DNA of 29,493 nucleotides from NCBI GenBank assembly GCA_023404805.1, contig JAEYAL010000148.1, positions 1-29,493 of the forward strand, written 5' to 3'. The first letter of the stretch is position 1; each line of letters begins with the position of its first letter. This document shows positions 1 through 7,690 of the stretch, one piece after another. The notes under the pieces are model-generated. The model was not told the origin of the DNA and did no database searches. It saw only the letters and a program-made list of their open reading frames with translations. The DNA is from Actinomycetes bacterium. GTDB lineage: Bacteria > Actinomycetota > Thermoleophilia > Solirubrobacterales > Solirubrobacteraceae. Position numbers and translations under genes: made by a program.

Positions 1-621
1 CCCGAACTCCGCGCGCGCCTCACCGCCGCGGCCGCGTCGGGCCTCTCTGCCACCCGCGACCTCGCCGACTGGATGCTCACGCAGGTCGCCCCGGAACCGA
101 CCGTGCCCGAACCGGAGGAGATGCCGATCGTCCGCGAGCCCGTGCCTAGAATCCCGGAGGTGGCGAACGCGACCTGGATCCTGACGGCGTCGGTCGACAA
201 CCACCGGGCCACCGAATCGCGCGGCTTCTCGGTGATCGGCATCAAAGAGTCCCACCACGGGCGCGCGCTCGAGATCGAGCCAGGCGACCTCATCGTCTTC
301 TACCTGACGAAGGTCATGGCGTTCGCCGGCGCGGTGCGGGTCACGGGCGACCTGTTCGAGGACCGCGAGAAGATCTGGCCCGGCCAGCCCGGCAAGCCCG
401 ACATCTACCCATGGCGGCTCGGGATCGAGCCCGTCATCGTGCTGCCGGAGGCGTCGTGGATTCCGGCGTCGACGCTCAAGACCGACCTCGAGCATGTGCA
501 GAAGTGGCCGGCGAAGAACTGGACGCTCGCGTTCCAGGGCCAGCTGCGCAGCGTCTCCAAACACGACTCAGCGCTCCTCTTGGACCGGCTGAGCGCCGCC
601 GCAGCGCGGGCAGCCGCATGA
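1..621 (+). CDS. EVE-domain (PUA/YTH-like fold) protein, 5' end cut by the window
   Basis: The reading frame is open from the first base, so the gene probably begins upstream; the ATG at 73 is the first one visible but the preceding 24 codons look like continuous coding sequence. An EVE-type domain covers roughly residues 33-175 counted from that ATG. Visible hallmarks are the opening strand TWILTASVDN, the GDLIVFYLT strand (the usual 'GD.v.fY.s' of the fold), the acidic DLFEDREKIWP segment and a closing GQLRSVSKHD. EVE domains belong to the PUA-like superfamily and are thought to bind modified bases in DNA or RNA; many occur next to McrB-like AAA+ ATPases. Here a MoxR AAA+ ATPase lies two genes downstream. 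The stop overlaps the next start (ATGA at 618-621), so the two genes are translationally coupled. Family assignment is fairly secure; the ligand is unknown. Confidence 0.75.
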   Translation, partial: PELRARLTAAAASGLSATRDLADWMLTQVAPEPTVPEPEEMPIVREPVPRIPEVANATWILTASVDNHRATESRGFSVIGIKESHHGRALEIEPGDLIVFYLTKVMAFAGAVRVTGDLFEDREKIWPGQPGKPDIYPWRLGIEPVIVLPEASWIPASTLKTDLEHVQKWPAKNWTLAFQGQLRSVSKHDSALLLDRLSAAAARAAA

Positions 622-1184
622 CCGGCGATCCGGATCCGCAGCGGTCGGCGCGGCTGCTCGAGGACGGCCGGCGCCTCGCTGCCGTGGCGTGCGTCGTCCT
701 GCTCGTCTCGCTGTTCCTGCCCTGGTACCAGAAGAGCGTGCTCGCTCCGGGCGGCAAGACGTTCGTCACCACCAACCTCTCCGCGTTCGGCTCCTTCACC
801 TGGATCGAGGCGGCGATCATCCTCGTCGACCTCGCCGTGCTCGCGCTGCTGTGGTTCCGCCGGACCGAGCGGCCGGTCGCCCTGCCCGCCGACGACGGCA
901 CGATGATCGCCATCGCCGGCGGCTGGGTCGTGCTGCTCGTGATCGTGCGGGTGTTCGACAAGCCCCAGGTCGCAGGGACCGGCGCATCGGTCGGCCTGCA
1001 ATGGGGCCTGCTCGTGGCGATGGCCGCCGCCGGCGCCCTCCTGGCCGCCGGTCTGGCGATGCGCGCCGTCGAGCATTCGGCGCGCGCGGTCCCCGACGAG
1101 GACGTCGCAGAGCCCGATGCTGGCCCGGCCACGACGCCGGCGACCGTCGCGGACGACTGGGCCGACCGCCCGACGGCGCCATAG
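618..1184 (+). CDS. four-helix membrane protein of unknown function
   Basis: This is a 188-residue protein starting at an ATG that overlaps the stop of the EVE gene by four bases. I do not recognise a named family. Four hydrophobic segments are visible, at about residues 20-37 (LAAVACVVLLVSLFL), 57-77 (ending LAVLALLWF), 92-110 (IAIAGGWVVLLVIV) and 125-148 (GLLVAMAAAGALLAAGLAM). The first external loop carries PWYQKS and a Thr/Ser-rich stretch. The C-terminal 40 residues are hydrophilic, acidic and Pro/Thr-rich, ending in a likely cytoplasmic tail. The overlap with the EVE gene and the 52-base gap to the MoxR gene suggest a shared transcript, although a possible separate promoter lies just before moxR. 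Confidence 0.65.
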   Translation: MTGDPDPQRSARLLEDGRRLAAVACVVLLVSLFLPWYQKSVLAPGGKTFVTTNLSAFGSFTWIEAAIILVDLAVLALLWFRRTERPVALPADDGTMIAIAGGWVVLLVIVRVFDKPQVAGTGASVGLQWGLLVAMAAAGALLAAGLAMRAVEHSARAVPDEDVAEPDAGPATTPATVADDWADRPTAP

Positions 1185-1222
1185 CCAGCCGCCACGGCGG
1201 CGACCCGGCCGCGGCGACCATC

Positions 1223-1228
1223 TAGCCT
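1223..1228 (+). promoter_or_regulatory. possible -10 element before the MoxR-type gene
   Basis: The hexamer TAGCCT ends eight bases before the ATG at 1237. It fits the TAnnnT pattern seen close to several starts in this window. No convincing -35 box is visible, and a weak GGG in the gap could instead serve as a ribosome-binding site. Confidence 0.25.
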
Positions 1229-1236
1229 GCAGGGCA

Positions 1237-2127
1237 ATGGACCGCACGAAGCTCGCCGCCGACCTCCGCCAGGCCGGCTACCTCGCCGACGACCGCACCG
1301 TGCTGGTGTCGGCCCTCTCGATCGAGCTTGGCAAGCCGGTACTTGTCGAAGGCCCCGCGGGCGTCGGCAAGACGGAGCTCGCCAAGGCCCTCGCGGCGGT
1401 GACAGGCCGCGATCTCGTGCGCCTGCAGTGCTACGAGGGGCTCGACGAGGCGCGCGCCCTCTACGAGTGGAACTACCGCGCGCAGCTGCTGCGGATCCAG
1501 GCCGCCCACGGCGCCGATGCCGAAGGCGACGACTGGGACGGCCTGCGCGACGACCTGTTCGCGGAGGAGTTCCTGCTGGAGCGCCCGCTGCTCAAGGCGA
1601 TCCGCAGCGAACGGCCCGTCGTGCTGCTCGTCGACGAGATCGACAAGGCCGACCAGGAGTTCGAGGCGCTGCTGCTCGAGCTGCTGTCCGACTTCCAGGT
1701 CTCGATCCCGGAGCTCGGCACGGTGCATGCGGCCTCACGGCCGCTGGTGCTGCTCACGTCGAACGCCGCGCGCGAGCTCACCGAGGCGCTCAAGCGCCGC
1801 TGCCTCTTCCTCACGCTCGACTACCCGACGCCGGAGCGCGAGCGCGACATCCTGCTCGAGCACGTCCCCGAGCTGCCGGACGCGATCGCGCTGCGCATCG
1901 CCGAGGTCGCGGCCAAGATCCGCGAGCTCGACCTGCGCAAGCCGCCAGCGATCTCCGAGACCATCGACTGGGCCCACTCCCTGCTGCTGATCGGCGCCGA
2001 CTCGATCGACTCGGCCGTCCTGCGCGAGACGCTGCCGGTGGTGCTCAAACACCGCACCGACCTGGAGCTCGTCGCCGAGCGGGCCGGGCAGCTGCTGGGC
2101 GAGCCGATCGGCCGGGGCTCGAGATGA
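1237..2127 (+). CDS. MoxR-family AAA+ ATPase
   Basis: This is a 296-residue cytoplasmic AAA+ ATPase of the MoxR/CoxD type, a class of chaperones that work with VWA-domain partners to insert metals or remodel complexes. The Walker A motif GPAGVGKT is at residues 39-46, Walker B (VVLLVDE) at 128-134, the sensor-1 asparagine in LLTSN near 176, and candidate arginine fingers in LKRRC near 187-188. The C-terminal helical lid covers about 210-296. The ATG at 1237 places the first helix just before Walker A, as expected for the family; an upstream in-frame start would add unrelated Arg-rich sequence. The gene lies 33 bases before a CoxE-type VWA gene, the classic MoxR partner. The client complex is not evident, since no carbon monoxide dehydrogenase or methanol dehydrogenase genes are in view. 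Confidence 0.9.
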   Translation: MDRTKLAADLRQAGYLADDRTVLVSALSIELGKPVLVEGPAGVGKTELAKALAAVTGRDLVRLQCYEGLDEARALYEWNYRAQLLRIQAAHGADAEGDDWDGLRDDLFAEEFLLERPLLKAIRSERPVVLLVDEIDKADQEFEALLLELLSDFQVSIPELGTVHAASRPLVLLTSNAARELTEALKRRCLFLTLDYPTPERERDILLEHVPELPDAIALRIAEVAAKIRELDLRKPPAISETIDWAHSLLLIGADSIDSAVLRETLPVVLKHRTDLELVAERAGQLLGEPIGRGSR

Positions 2128-2160
2128 GCGGCCTGCACGCGGCCTTCACGGGCTGAGGCC

Positions 2161-3675
2161 ATGAGCCCGAAACGGTCCACGGGCACCGTCGCGCCGGGCA
2201 ACACCGGCAGCCGCCCACGCGGCATCGACGGCCTGCTGCTCGAACTGGCGACCGCCCTGCGCAAGGCCGAGGTGCCGGTCGGCAGCGGCGAGCTGCTCGA
2301 TGCGTCGCGCGCGCTGGCGGCCATCAGCTGGGACGACGAGGCCACGGTGCGCGAAGCGCTCGCGGCGACGATGACGAAGACGGCTGAGCACCGCGAGCGG
2401 TTCCTGGCGCTGTGGGACGAGGTCCTGCGCCACGCGACGCTGCGGGCGGCGCTCGACGCCCAGCGCGACGCCGCCGCCGGCCTCGGGGAAGGCGGCCTGC
2501 CCGGCGAGGCGGGTGGCGACGGCGAAGGCGGCGAAGGCGAAGGCGGCGAAGGCGAAGGGTCGGGCGAGGGCTCGGGCCAACCCGGCGGCGAGGGCGACGG
2601 CGGAGGCCCCGGCGGCGACGGCGCATCCACGGCGATGGACCTCGACGAGCTCGCCCGAGCGGTGCAGAGCGCACTGAGCCAAGGGTCTGGCATGGGCTCC
2701 GGGGCGCTGCGCGACCTCGTGCGCCTAGCGATCGACTCGGCTCGCCAGCAGGAGTCGGGCGTGGTCGGCGTCGACGTGCAGCGGATCCGCCGCATGCTCG
2801 GCATCAACCGCGGCGGCGACGCGGCCGAGCAGCTGTCGGATGCGGCAGTCCGCGAATTCACCGAGCTCCTGCGCCGCGAGCTGGAGGAGCAGCGCACGAT
2901 GCGGACAGGCGAGATGCCGCCGCAGCGGGCGCTCCAGCAGCTCGGCCGCGACCTCTCGTTCGGGCAGACCACCGACGAGGCCGCCATCCTCAAGGCCATC
3001 CACGCGCTGCGGCGCGAGCTGGCCGTCGCGGGCCACAGCCGGCGCGGTCCGCGGACCGGCCCGGTCGACCTGCGCCGCACGATCCGCGCGTCGCTGGGAA
3101 CCGGCGGCGTGCCCGTCGACATCATCCCCGTGCGCGAGCACCCCAAGCGGCCCCAGCTCGTGGCGCTGTGCGACGTCTCGACCTCGGTGAGCAGCTCGGC
3201 CGTCTTCTTCCTGTCGGTCGTGTCCGCGCTCGCTGATGCGTTCGCGCGGCTGCGCACGTGGGCGTTCATCGAGATCGCCGACGAGGTCACCGAGCTCTGC
3301 CTGCAGGCGCAAAGCGCCCAGGAACTCGGGCGGCGGATCACCAAGGAGGCCAAGGTGGCCGACATCACGGGTTATACGGATTACGGCCGGGTGTTCAAGC
3401 AGCTGGCCGTCGAGCTCGAAGACGTCGTCGACCGCCGGACCACGCTGATCATCCTCGGCGACGCGCGCACCAACGGCCGCGATCCCGGGCTGAACGCCTT
3501 CGCTTCGCTGGCCTCGCGCGCCGGCCGCACGCTGTGGCTCAACCCCGAGCCCGAGCTGTACTGGGACTACGGCGACTCCGAGTCGACCCGCTACGCCAAA
3601 TGGTGCGAGATGCACCGCTGCGCGACGGCCTCCGACCTCGCGGGCCTGGCGAAGCTCCTCACCACCACGCGGTAA
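2161..3675 (+). CDS. CoxE-type VWA-domain protein, partner of the MoxR ATPase
   Basis: This is a 504-residue protein. The N-terminal helical part (about 20-105) resembles the front of CoxE-like proteins. A Gly/Glu/Asp-rich low-complexity linker follows (about 108-154), then a second helical region (160-300), then a VWA domain from about 330. The metal-ion site (MIDAS) is complete: D338-x-S340-x-S342 in CDVSTSVSSS, a threonine in GYTDYGR near 406, and D434 in GDARTN. The C-terminal WLNPEPELYWDYGDS segment is typical of this family. CoxE/MoxR pairs act together as an ATP-driven chaperone on a target enzyme complex. The ATG at 2161 is the first in frame after the moxR stop. The protein has no signal peptide or membrane helix, so it is probably cytoplasmic. 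Confidence 0.88.
   Translation: MSPKRSTGTVAPGNTGSRPRGIDGLLLELATALRKAEVPVGSGELLDASRALAAISWDDEATVREALAATMTKTAEHRERFLALWDEVLRHATLRAALDAQRDAAAGLGEGGLPGEAGGDGEGGEGEGGEGEGSGEGSGQPGGEGDGGGPGGDGASTAMDLDELARAVQSALSQGSGMGSGALRDLVRLAIDSARQQESGVVGVDVQRIRRMLGINRGGDAAEQLSDAAVREFTELLRRELEEQRTMRTGEMPPQRALQQLGRDLSFGQTTDEAAILKAIHALRRELAVAGHSRRGPRTGPVDLRRTIRASLGTGGVPVDIIPVREHPKRPQLVALCDVSTSVSSSAVFFLSVVSALADAFARLRTWAFIEIADEVTELCLQAQSAQELGRRITKEAKVADITGYTDYGRVFKQLAVELEDVVDRRTTLIILGDARTNGRDPGLNAFASLASRAGRTLWLNPEPELYWDYGDSESTRYAKWCEMHRCATASDLAGLAKLLTTTR
2515..2557 (+). repeat. tandem GGCGAA/GGC repeat encoding a Gly-Glu linker
   Basis: Short tandem units of GGCGAAGGC lie inside the VWA gene and encode an alternating Gly/Glu stretch (about residues 119-133). 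All units are multiples of three, so length changes would keep the frame. The repeat falls in the low-complexity linker between the two helical regions, where length variation is probably tolerated. Confidence 0.6.
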
Positions 3676-3720
3676 GCCGCCGCGCGCCGACTGGCCCGGC
3701 CGCCGTTCTTGGCGCCCCGG

Positions 3721-3761
3721 CCTGTGCAGGTCTGCAGCGCAGCGCTGCAAACCTGCACAGG
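3721..3761. repeat. 41-bp near-perfect palindrome between the VWA gene and the TPP riboswitch
   Basis: The arms at 3721-3740 and 3742-3761 are inverted copies with one mismatch (a C opposite an A) around a single central base. As RNA this would form a very stable hairpin of about 19 pairs, less the few that must open for the loop. It lies 45 bases after the VWA stop and about 28 bases before the putative riboswitch promoter. No T-run follows on either strand, so it is either a terminator without a U-tract, a REP-like dispersed palindrome, or a protein-binding site. Confidence 0.75.
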
Positions 3762-3788
3762 CGACCGCGCCAGCACCGGTGCGGCCGG

Positions 3789-3794
3789 TAGGGT
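3789..3794 (+). promoter_or_regulatory. putative -10 element for the thiamine-precursor transporter transcript
   Basis: TAGGGT lies seven bases before position 3801, which is where the TPP aptamer would begin. That is the distance expected between a -10 box and its start site. The flanking bases (GTAGGGTTC) recur at 26583-26591 before another gene. No clear -35 is visible. Confidence 0.4.
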
Positions 3795-3800
3795 TCCGCG

Positions 3801-3895
3801 CAGAGCAGGGGAGCCGGGCGACCGGCTGAGAGGGCGCTGACCGCTTGCGCCGACCCTTCGAACCTGTGGGCTCGCACCCGCGTAGGAAGCCGAAC
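3801..3895 (+). promoter_or_regulatory. TPP (THI-box) riboswitch
   Basis: The diagnostic conserved blocks occur in order. GGGGAGCC is at 3808-3815, GGCTGAGA at 3824-3831, a GGCGC...GCGCC variable hairpin follows, then ACCCTTCGAACCTG at 3853-3866, and a closing GCGTAGGAAGC around 3880-3890. These match the thiamine-pyrophosphate aptamer closely. It precedes the three genes of a thiamine-precursor ABC importer, which is exactly the gene class TPP riboswitches control. The last conserved block contains AGGAAG (3885-3890), which is also the best Shine-Dalgarno for the first gene. This suggests that ligand binding hides the ribosome-binding site directly, that is, translational control. No separate terminator hairpin with a T-run is visible between the aptamer and the gene. 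Confidence 0.93.
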
Positions 3896-4762
3896 TTGTC
3901 CGTCGCACGAGACAACGCGCCGCATCTGGCGGTCCATCACGAACACCGCTCCACGCCCGCAGCCGGGCAGGTCTTGGCGCGCGCCTCCGGTCTCGCGGTC
4001 GGGTTTGGCGCTGAACCCGTGGTCTCGGGCGTCGACCTCACGGTGCGCCGCGGTGAGACCGTCGTGATCGTCGGACGCAGCGGCTGCGGGAAGACGACGC
4101 TGCTCCACGCGCTCGCGGGGCTCCTGCCCGCGGCGAGTGGCTCGCTCGACGCGGCGCCGGCCGCGCTGATGCCGCAGCGCGACGGACTGATGCCGTGGGC
4201 CTCTGCGCGCGACAACGCGGCGCTGCCGCTGCGCGTCGGCGGGATGCCGAAGCGGGAGGCGCGCGCGGTGGCGCTGGCGCAGCTCGAGGAGCTTGGGCTC
4301 GGCGACGCGGCGCGTAGACCGGTCGGTCTCCTTTCGGGCGGGATGCGGCAGCGCGTCGCGCTCGCGCGAACGCTGCTCACAGGCCGCCCGCTGCTGCTGC
4401 TCGACGAGCCGCTGGCGGCCGTCGACGCGCTGACGCGCGCCGACCTGCACGGCCTGCTCGTTCAGCATCTGGCCCGCGGCGGACACGGCGCGGTGCTCGT
4501 GACGCACGACCTCGACGAGGCTGTGCTGCTCGCCGACCGGCTGTTCGTGCTCACCCCCAGCGCGCCGGAAGCATCGGCCAACGCGGGGAAATCGACAAGC
4601 GCCATGCCTCCAGGCCATGAGGAAGGCGACGCGGCCGCGCCGGGTCGCTCGAGCTCAACCCTGCGTCCCGGACCGCCGCTCCTCGGCCAACCCGGGCAGC
4701 ACCTCGAAGAGCGTGGCGGACGCCGCATCCGCGAAGCTCTGCTGGAGCAGCTCGCCGCATGA
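3896..4762 (+). CDS. thiZ: ABC transporter ATPase for a thiamine precursor (ThiZ-like)
   Basis: This is a 288-residue ABC ATPase assuming the TTG start at 3896, placed five bases after AGGAAG in the riboswitch; an upstream TTG at 3845 lies inside the aptamer and is unlikely. The Walker A motif GRSGCGKTT starts at residue 60, the Q-loop is near Q94, the signature LSGGM at 147-151, Walker B LLLLDE at 166-171 and the switch histidine near 204. The family matches nitrate/taurine/pyrimidine-type importers, and the TPP riboswitch plus the THI5-like binding protein downstream point to a thiamine pyrimidine (HMP-type) substrate. The last 65 residues are poorly conserved and use A/T third positions more than the rest, so a compensated frameshift is possible. 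The stop overlaps the permease start (ATGA). Confidence 0.82.
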   Translation: MSVARDNAPHLAVHHEHRSTPAAGQVLARASGLAVGFGAEPVVSGVDLTVRRGETVVIVGRSGCGKTTLLHALAGLLPAASGSLDAAPAALMPQRDGLMPWASARDNAALPLRVGGMPKREARAVALAQLEELGLGDAARRPVGLLSGGMRQRVALARTLLTGRPLLLLDEPLAAVDALTRADLHGLLVQHLARGGHGAVLVTHDLDEAVLLADRLFVLTPSAPEASANAGKSTSAMPPGHEEGDAAAPGRSSSTLRPGPPLLGQPGQHLEERGGRRIREALLEQLAA

Positions 4763-5580
4763 GCGCGGTGCGCCAGCAGCCGACGAGCAAGCTCGTGGCG
4801 TTCATCGTTCCGGTTGCCGTCTTGGCGCTGCTCGTCGGTGCCTGGCAGATCTGCGTCGACGTCGCAGCCGTCGACCCGATCGTGCTGCCGGCGCCCACCG
4901 ACGTCGCCGATGCGCTCTGGACCGATCGTTCTCTCTTGCTGGAGGCGTTCTGGCAGACGGCGCGCGTCGTGCTGCTCGGCATCATGATCGCGGCCCTGCT
5001 CGGCGTGGCGGTCGCCGCACTCATCCACCACTCGCGGCTCGCCCGCCAGGCGCTCGAGCCGCTGCTTGTCGGTTCACAGGCGATCCCGATCCCCGTCCTC
5101 GCCCCGCTCGCGGTGATCTGGCTTGGGTTCGGCCTGACGACGCAGCTCGTGATCGTCGTGATCGTGGCCTTCTTTCCCGTGGCGGTCTCAACCCGTGACG
5201 CTCTCGCGAACCTCAGCCCCGAGACGGAGCTGGTGCTTCGGAACCTCGGGGCGACGGGCCTGCAGCGGCTGCGGTTCGTCGAGGTCCGCGGCGCGCTGCC
5301 GGGGATCGTGACGGGCCTGCGGCTTGGCGTCGTCTTCGCCGTGATCGGGGCCGTGTTCGCCGACGCCACCGGCTCGACCGCCACCACCGCCGCCGACCCC
5401 ACCTCGACCGGTGGCCTGGGCCGCGTGGTCGACGATGCGATCCCGCAACTGGCGACTGACCGCGCCTTCGCTGCCATCGTCTTGCTGGCCGCGTTTTCCC
5501 TCTTCCTCTTCTGGTCGCTCGGCGCCGTGCAGCGCCTCGCCGCCCACACCAGCTCCCGCCCCCTCCGAAGGACCACATGA
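4759..5580 (+). CDS. thiX: ABC transporter permease for a thiamine precursor (ThiX-like)
   Basis: This is a 273-residue inner-membrane permease of the binding-protein-dependent type. Hydrophobic helices are visible at about residues 12-32, 66-88, 108-125, 127-145, 185-204 and 235-258, so about six in all. The cytoplasmic coupling loop, the EAA-like motif that contacts the ATPase, is seen around LRNLGATGLQRLRFVEV (residues 155-172). An Ala/Thr-rich insert (GSTATTAADPTSTG) sits in the last external loop. It overlaps its neighbours by four bases on both sides, so ATPase, permease and binding protein are co-translated under the upstream TPP riboswitch. The specific substrate is inferred from context. 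Confidence 0.85.
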   Translation: MSAVRQQPTSKLVAFIVPVAVLALLVGAWQICVDVAAVDPIVLPAPTDVADALWTDRSLLLEAFWQTARVVLLGIMIAALLGVAVAALIHHSRLARQALEPLLVGSQAIPIPVLAPLAVIWLGFGLTTQLVIVVIVAFFPVAVSTRDALANLSPETELVLRNLGATGLQRLRFVEVRGALPGIVTGLRLGVVFAVIGAVFADATGSTATTAADPTSTGGLGRVVDDAIPQLATDRAFAAIVLLAAFSLFLFWSLGAVQRLAAHTSSRPLRRTT

Positions 5581-6620
5581 TCCAGCTCCCCCGCCAGCGC
5601 GCCCTGTCGCTCTTCGCCGCCGCCGCAGCCTCGTCGCTGCTGCTCGCCGGCTGCGGCGAGAAGAAGGAGACCGAGACGGCCGTCAAGGAGACCGACGACG
5701 TCACGCTCGTCCTGGACTACTTCCCCAACGCCAACCACGCCGCGATCTACGCCGCGCAGGCCAGCGGCGCGTTTGAGCGCGCGGGCCTGAATGTGACGAT
5801 CCAGCCGCCCGCCGACGCCGCTACGCCGCTGAAGACGCTCGAGGCCGGGAAGGCTGATTTCGTCATCTCGTACGAGCCCGAGGTGCTGCTGGCCCGCAAC
5901 GAGGGCGCGAAGATCCAGGCCGTCCAGGCGCTGGTGCAGAAGCCGCTGACGTCCGTGATGTCGATGCCGAAGGATCCGGTCAAGAAGGCCGGGGACTTCG
6001 CGGGCAAGACCGTCGGCACCGCCGGCCTGAACTACCAGGCCGCCTATCTCGACACGATCCTCAGCGAGGGCAACGTCGACCCGCAGAAGGTCAAGCGCGT
6101 CGACCTCGGCTTCAACCTGTCGCAGCCGCTGGTGTCCGGCCGCGTCGATGCGACGCTCGGCGGCTTCTGGAACTACGAGGCCATCGAGCTGGAGCGCAAG
6201 AAGAAGGATCCCGTCGTGCTGCACGTCGAGGACCTCGGCGTGCCGGTCTACAACGAGCTGGTGATCACCGCCACCGAGGAGACCGTGCGCAACCGCGGCC
6301 CGCTCGTGCGCCGCTTCGTTCAGGCGATCGGGTTCGGCGCCAAGGCCGTCCAACAGGACCCCGCCGCCGGCATCGACCCGCTGATGGAAGCCAGCAAGGG
6401 CCTGGACCGCGGCCTGCAGGAAGCGAGCCTCGAAGCGACCCTCCCCGTGATGTTCCCCGCCGAGGAGCACCCGTTCGGCTGGCTCGACCCCATCGCCTGG
6501 GCCACCTACGCCCGCTGGATGCAGGAGAACCGCCTCATCGACGACGCCAAGATCGCCGCCCGCGCCACCACCAACGAGTACCTCGCCGGCGAGGGCGTCG
6601 GAGACAAAACCGACAGCTAG
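5577..6620 (+). CDS. thiY: thiamine-precursor-binding lipoprotein (ThiY/NMT1-THI5-like)
   Basis: This is a 347-residue exported lipoprotein. It begins with a short basic region, a hydrophobic signal and the lipobox LLAGC with the lipidated cysteine at residue 26. The mature part matches the NMT1/THI5-like fold: VLDYFPNANHAAIYAAQ after the linker, then DFVISYEPEVLLAR and GGFWNYEAIELERK. These are characteristic of proteins that bind the pyrimidine moiety of thiamine (HMP or formylaminopyrimidine). It would capture the ligand outside the membrane and deliver it to the neighbouring permease. The ATG overlaps the permease stop. No hairpin terminator is visible, and the convergent glycosylase gene ends only one base away. 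Confidence 0.9.
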   Translation: MIQLPRQRALSLFAAAAASSLLLAGCGEKKETETAVKETDDVTLVLDYFPNANHAAIYAAQASGAFERAGLNVTIQPPADAATPLKTLEAGKADFVISYEPEVLLARNEGAKIQAVQALVQKPLTSVMSMPKDPVKKAGDFAGKTVGTAGLNYQAAYLDTILSEGNVDPQKVKRVDLGFNLSQPLVSGRVDATLGGFWNYEAIELERKKKDPVVLHVEDLGVPVYNELVITATEETVRNRGPLVRRFVQAIGFGAKAVQQDPAAGIDPLMEASKGLDRGLQEASLEATLPVMFPAEEHPFGWLDPIAWATYARWMQENRLIDDAKIAARATTNEYLAGEGVGDKTDS

Positions 6621-6621
6621 C

Positions 6622-7680
6622 TCACGCCATAAACAGATGCCACGCGGCGTAGCCGCGCCAGGGCGCGTAGCGGGAGACCAGCTCGTGCACCTGCTGCTCG
6701 GTCGCTAGTGGCATGCGGCCGCGGCGGTCCCGTTCAGGCGGGGCCGCCGCGCGGTCGTTTTGGGGCCGATGGTCGAAGTTGCCGACGGGCGCTGGCGAGA
6801 GGTCGGTCACGACGCCCTCATGGATCAGAGCCCCTACGCTCTTCAGCAGGCCGAGATCGCCGGAGGGCGAGGCGTCGGGATAACCCTGGCCGCGGAGCGC
6901 CATGACCGACAGGGTCCAGGCGCCGAGACCGGGGATCGCTCGGAGCCGCCGCCAGTTCTCCTCGCGGACGGCCGGATCGGCGTCATCGAGATCGAGTCCG
7001 CGGACGAGCAAACGGCACACCTGCCGCATGAGCATCGTGCGCCGCGGTGACAGCCCAAGCGACTCGATCTGCGCGGGAGCCAAGTCCAAGATCGCCTGCG
7101 GCGTCGGGAAGTCGCGCAACCCCGTGCGCTCGCACTGCACACCCGCGAACCGCACGAGGCCCCGCTGGATGCGCAGCGCCTCGACGTACTCGATGAGCTG
7201 CTCCGTGATCGCGGCGATGAGCGCGTCCTGCGCGCGGTAGCCGACCGACGGCCGCAGCCACGGCCGACGGCGCACGAGCGGCCCGAGGAGCGGGTCGTTC
7301 CAGGCCGCGTCGAGGAAGGGCCGGTGGTCGACGTCGACGCCGAGGCTCTGCCGCCAGCGCGCAAGCGTGCGCGCAGCCAGCTCCTCCGTCGGGGCCCATG
7401 AACCCATGACGACCGGGCCGTCGGCCTGTGGCCGCGCGGCGCGCAGCAAGGCGATGTCGCCGTCGACGCACACGATCCGCTCGAGCACGCCAGCATGCCG
7501 CCTGCCCACGCCGTCCGGCGGCGCCCACGGCAGCCGGAACGGCGCGACCGGCACCACCGACTCGCGGACGTGCGCCAGCCCCGCTAGCGCGTCCGGCCCG
7601 GCAAGCCCAGCCGGTCGACGCTGCACCGGAGCGCGCGTCCCGACGACCTGCGCACCGGGATTGACAACGAGGGAACACAC
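6622..7680 (-). CDS. AlkA-type DNA-3-methyladenine glycosylase (HhH-GPD family)
   Basis: This is a 352-residue protein if the GTG at 7680 is used; GTG codons at 7557 or 7554 are alternatives that drop a Pro/Arg-rich N-terminus. The helix-hairpin-helix (LRAIPGLGAWTLSVMALRG) is at about 247-265. It is followed by the family's 'DLGL' block (PSGDLGLLKSV) with D275 as the likely catalytic aspartate. The C-terminus YAPWRGYAAWHLFM is typical of AlkA-like enzymes (usual 'P.RpYAa.yLw'). Such enzymes excise alkylated purines in base-excision repair. It is convergent with the thiY-like gene, leaving a single base between the two stops. A TAAGGT hexamer ten bases before 7680 supports the long start. The Asp-rich loop before the C-terminal block is longer than usual. 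Confidence 0.85.
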   Translation of the reverse strand: MCSLVVNPGAQVVGTRAPVQRRPAGLAGPDALAGLAHVRESVVPVAPFRLPWAPPDGVGRRHAGVLERIVCVDGDIALLRAARPQADGPVVMGSWAPTEELAARTLARWRQSLGVDVDHRPFLDAAWNDPLLGPLVRRRPWLRPSVGYRAQDALIAAITEQLIEYVEALRIQRGLVRFAGVQCERTGLRDFPTPQAILDLAPAQIESLGLSPRRTMLMRQVCRLLVRGLDLDDADPAVREENWRRLRAIPGLGAWTLSVMALRGQGYPDASPSGDLGLLKSVGALIHEGVVTDLSPAPVGNFDHRPQNDRAAAPPERDRRGRMPLATEQQVHELVSRYAPWRGYAAWHLFMA

Positions 7681-7690
7681 GTTCCCGAAG

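Noticed and set aside
3845..3895. TTG at 3845 as the start of the ABC ATPase.
   Set aside because: It lies inside the TPP aptamer, has no Shine-Dalgarno, and would encode conserved riboswitch bases. TTG at 3896 is better placed.
4551..6470. 639-residue open frame on the minus strand opposite the thiamine-precursor transporter genes.
   Set aside because: It is a high-GC shadow: it lies antisense to three well-supported genes with clear motifs, and its product is low-complexity with no domain.
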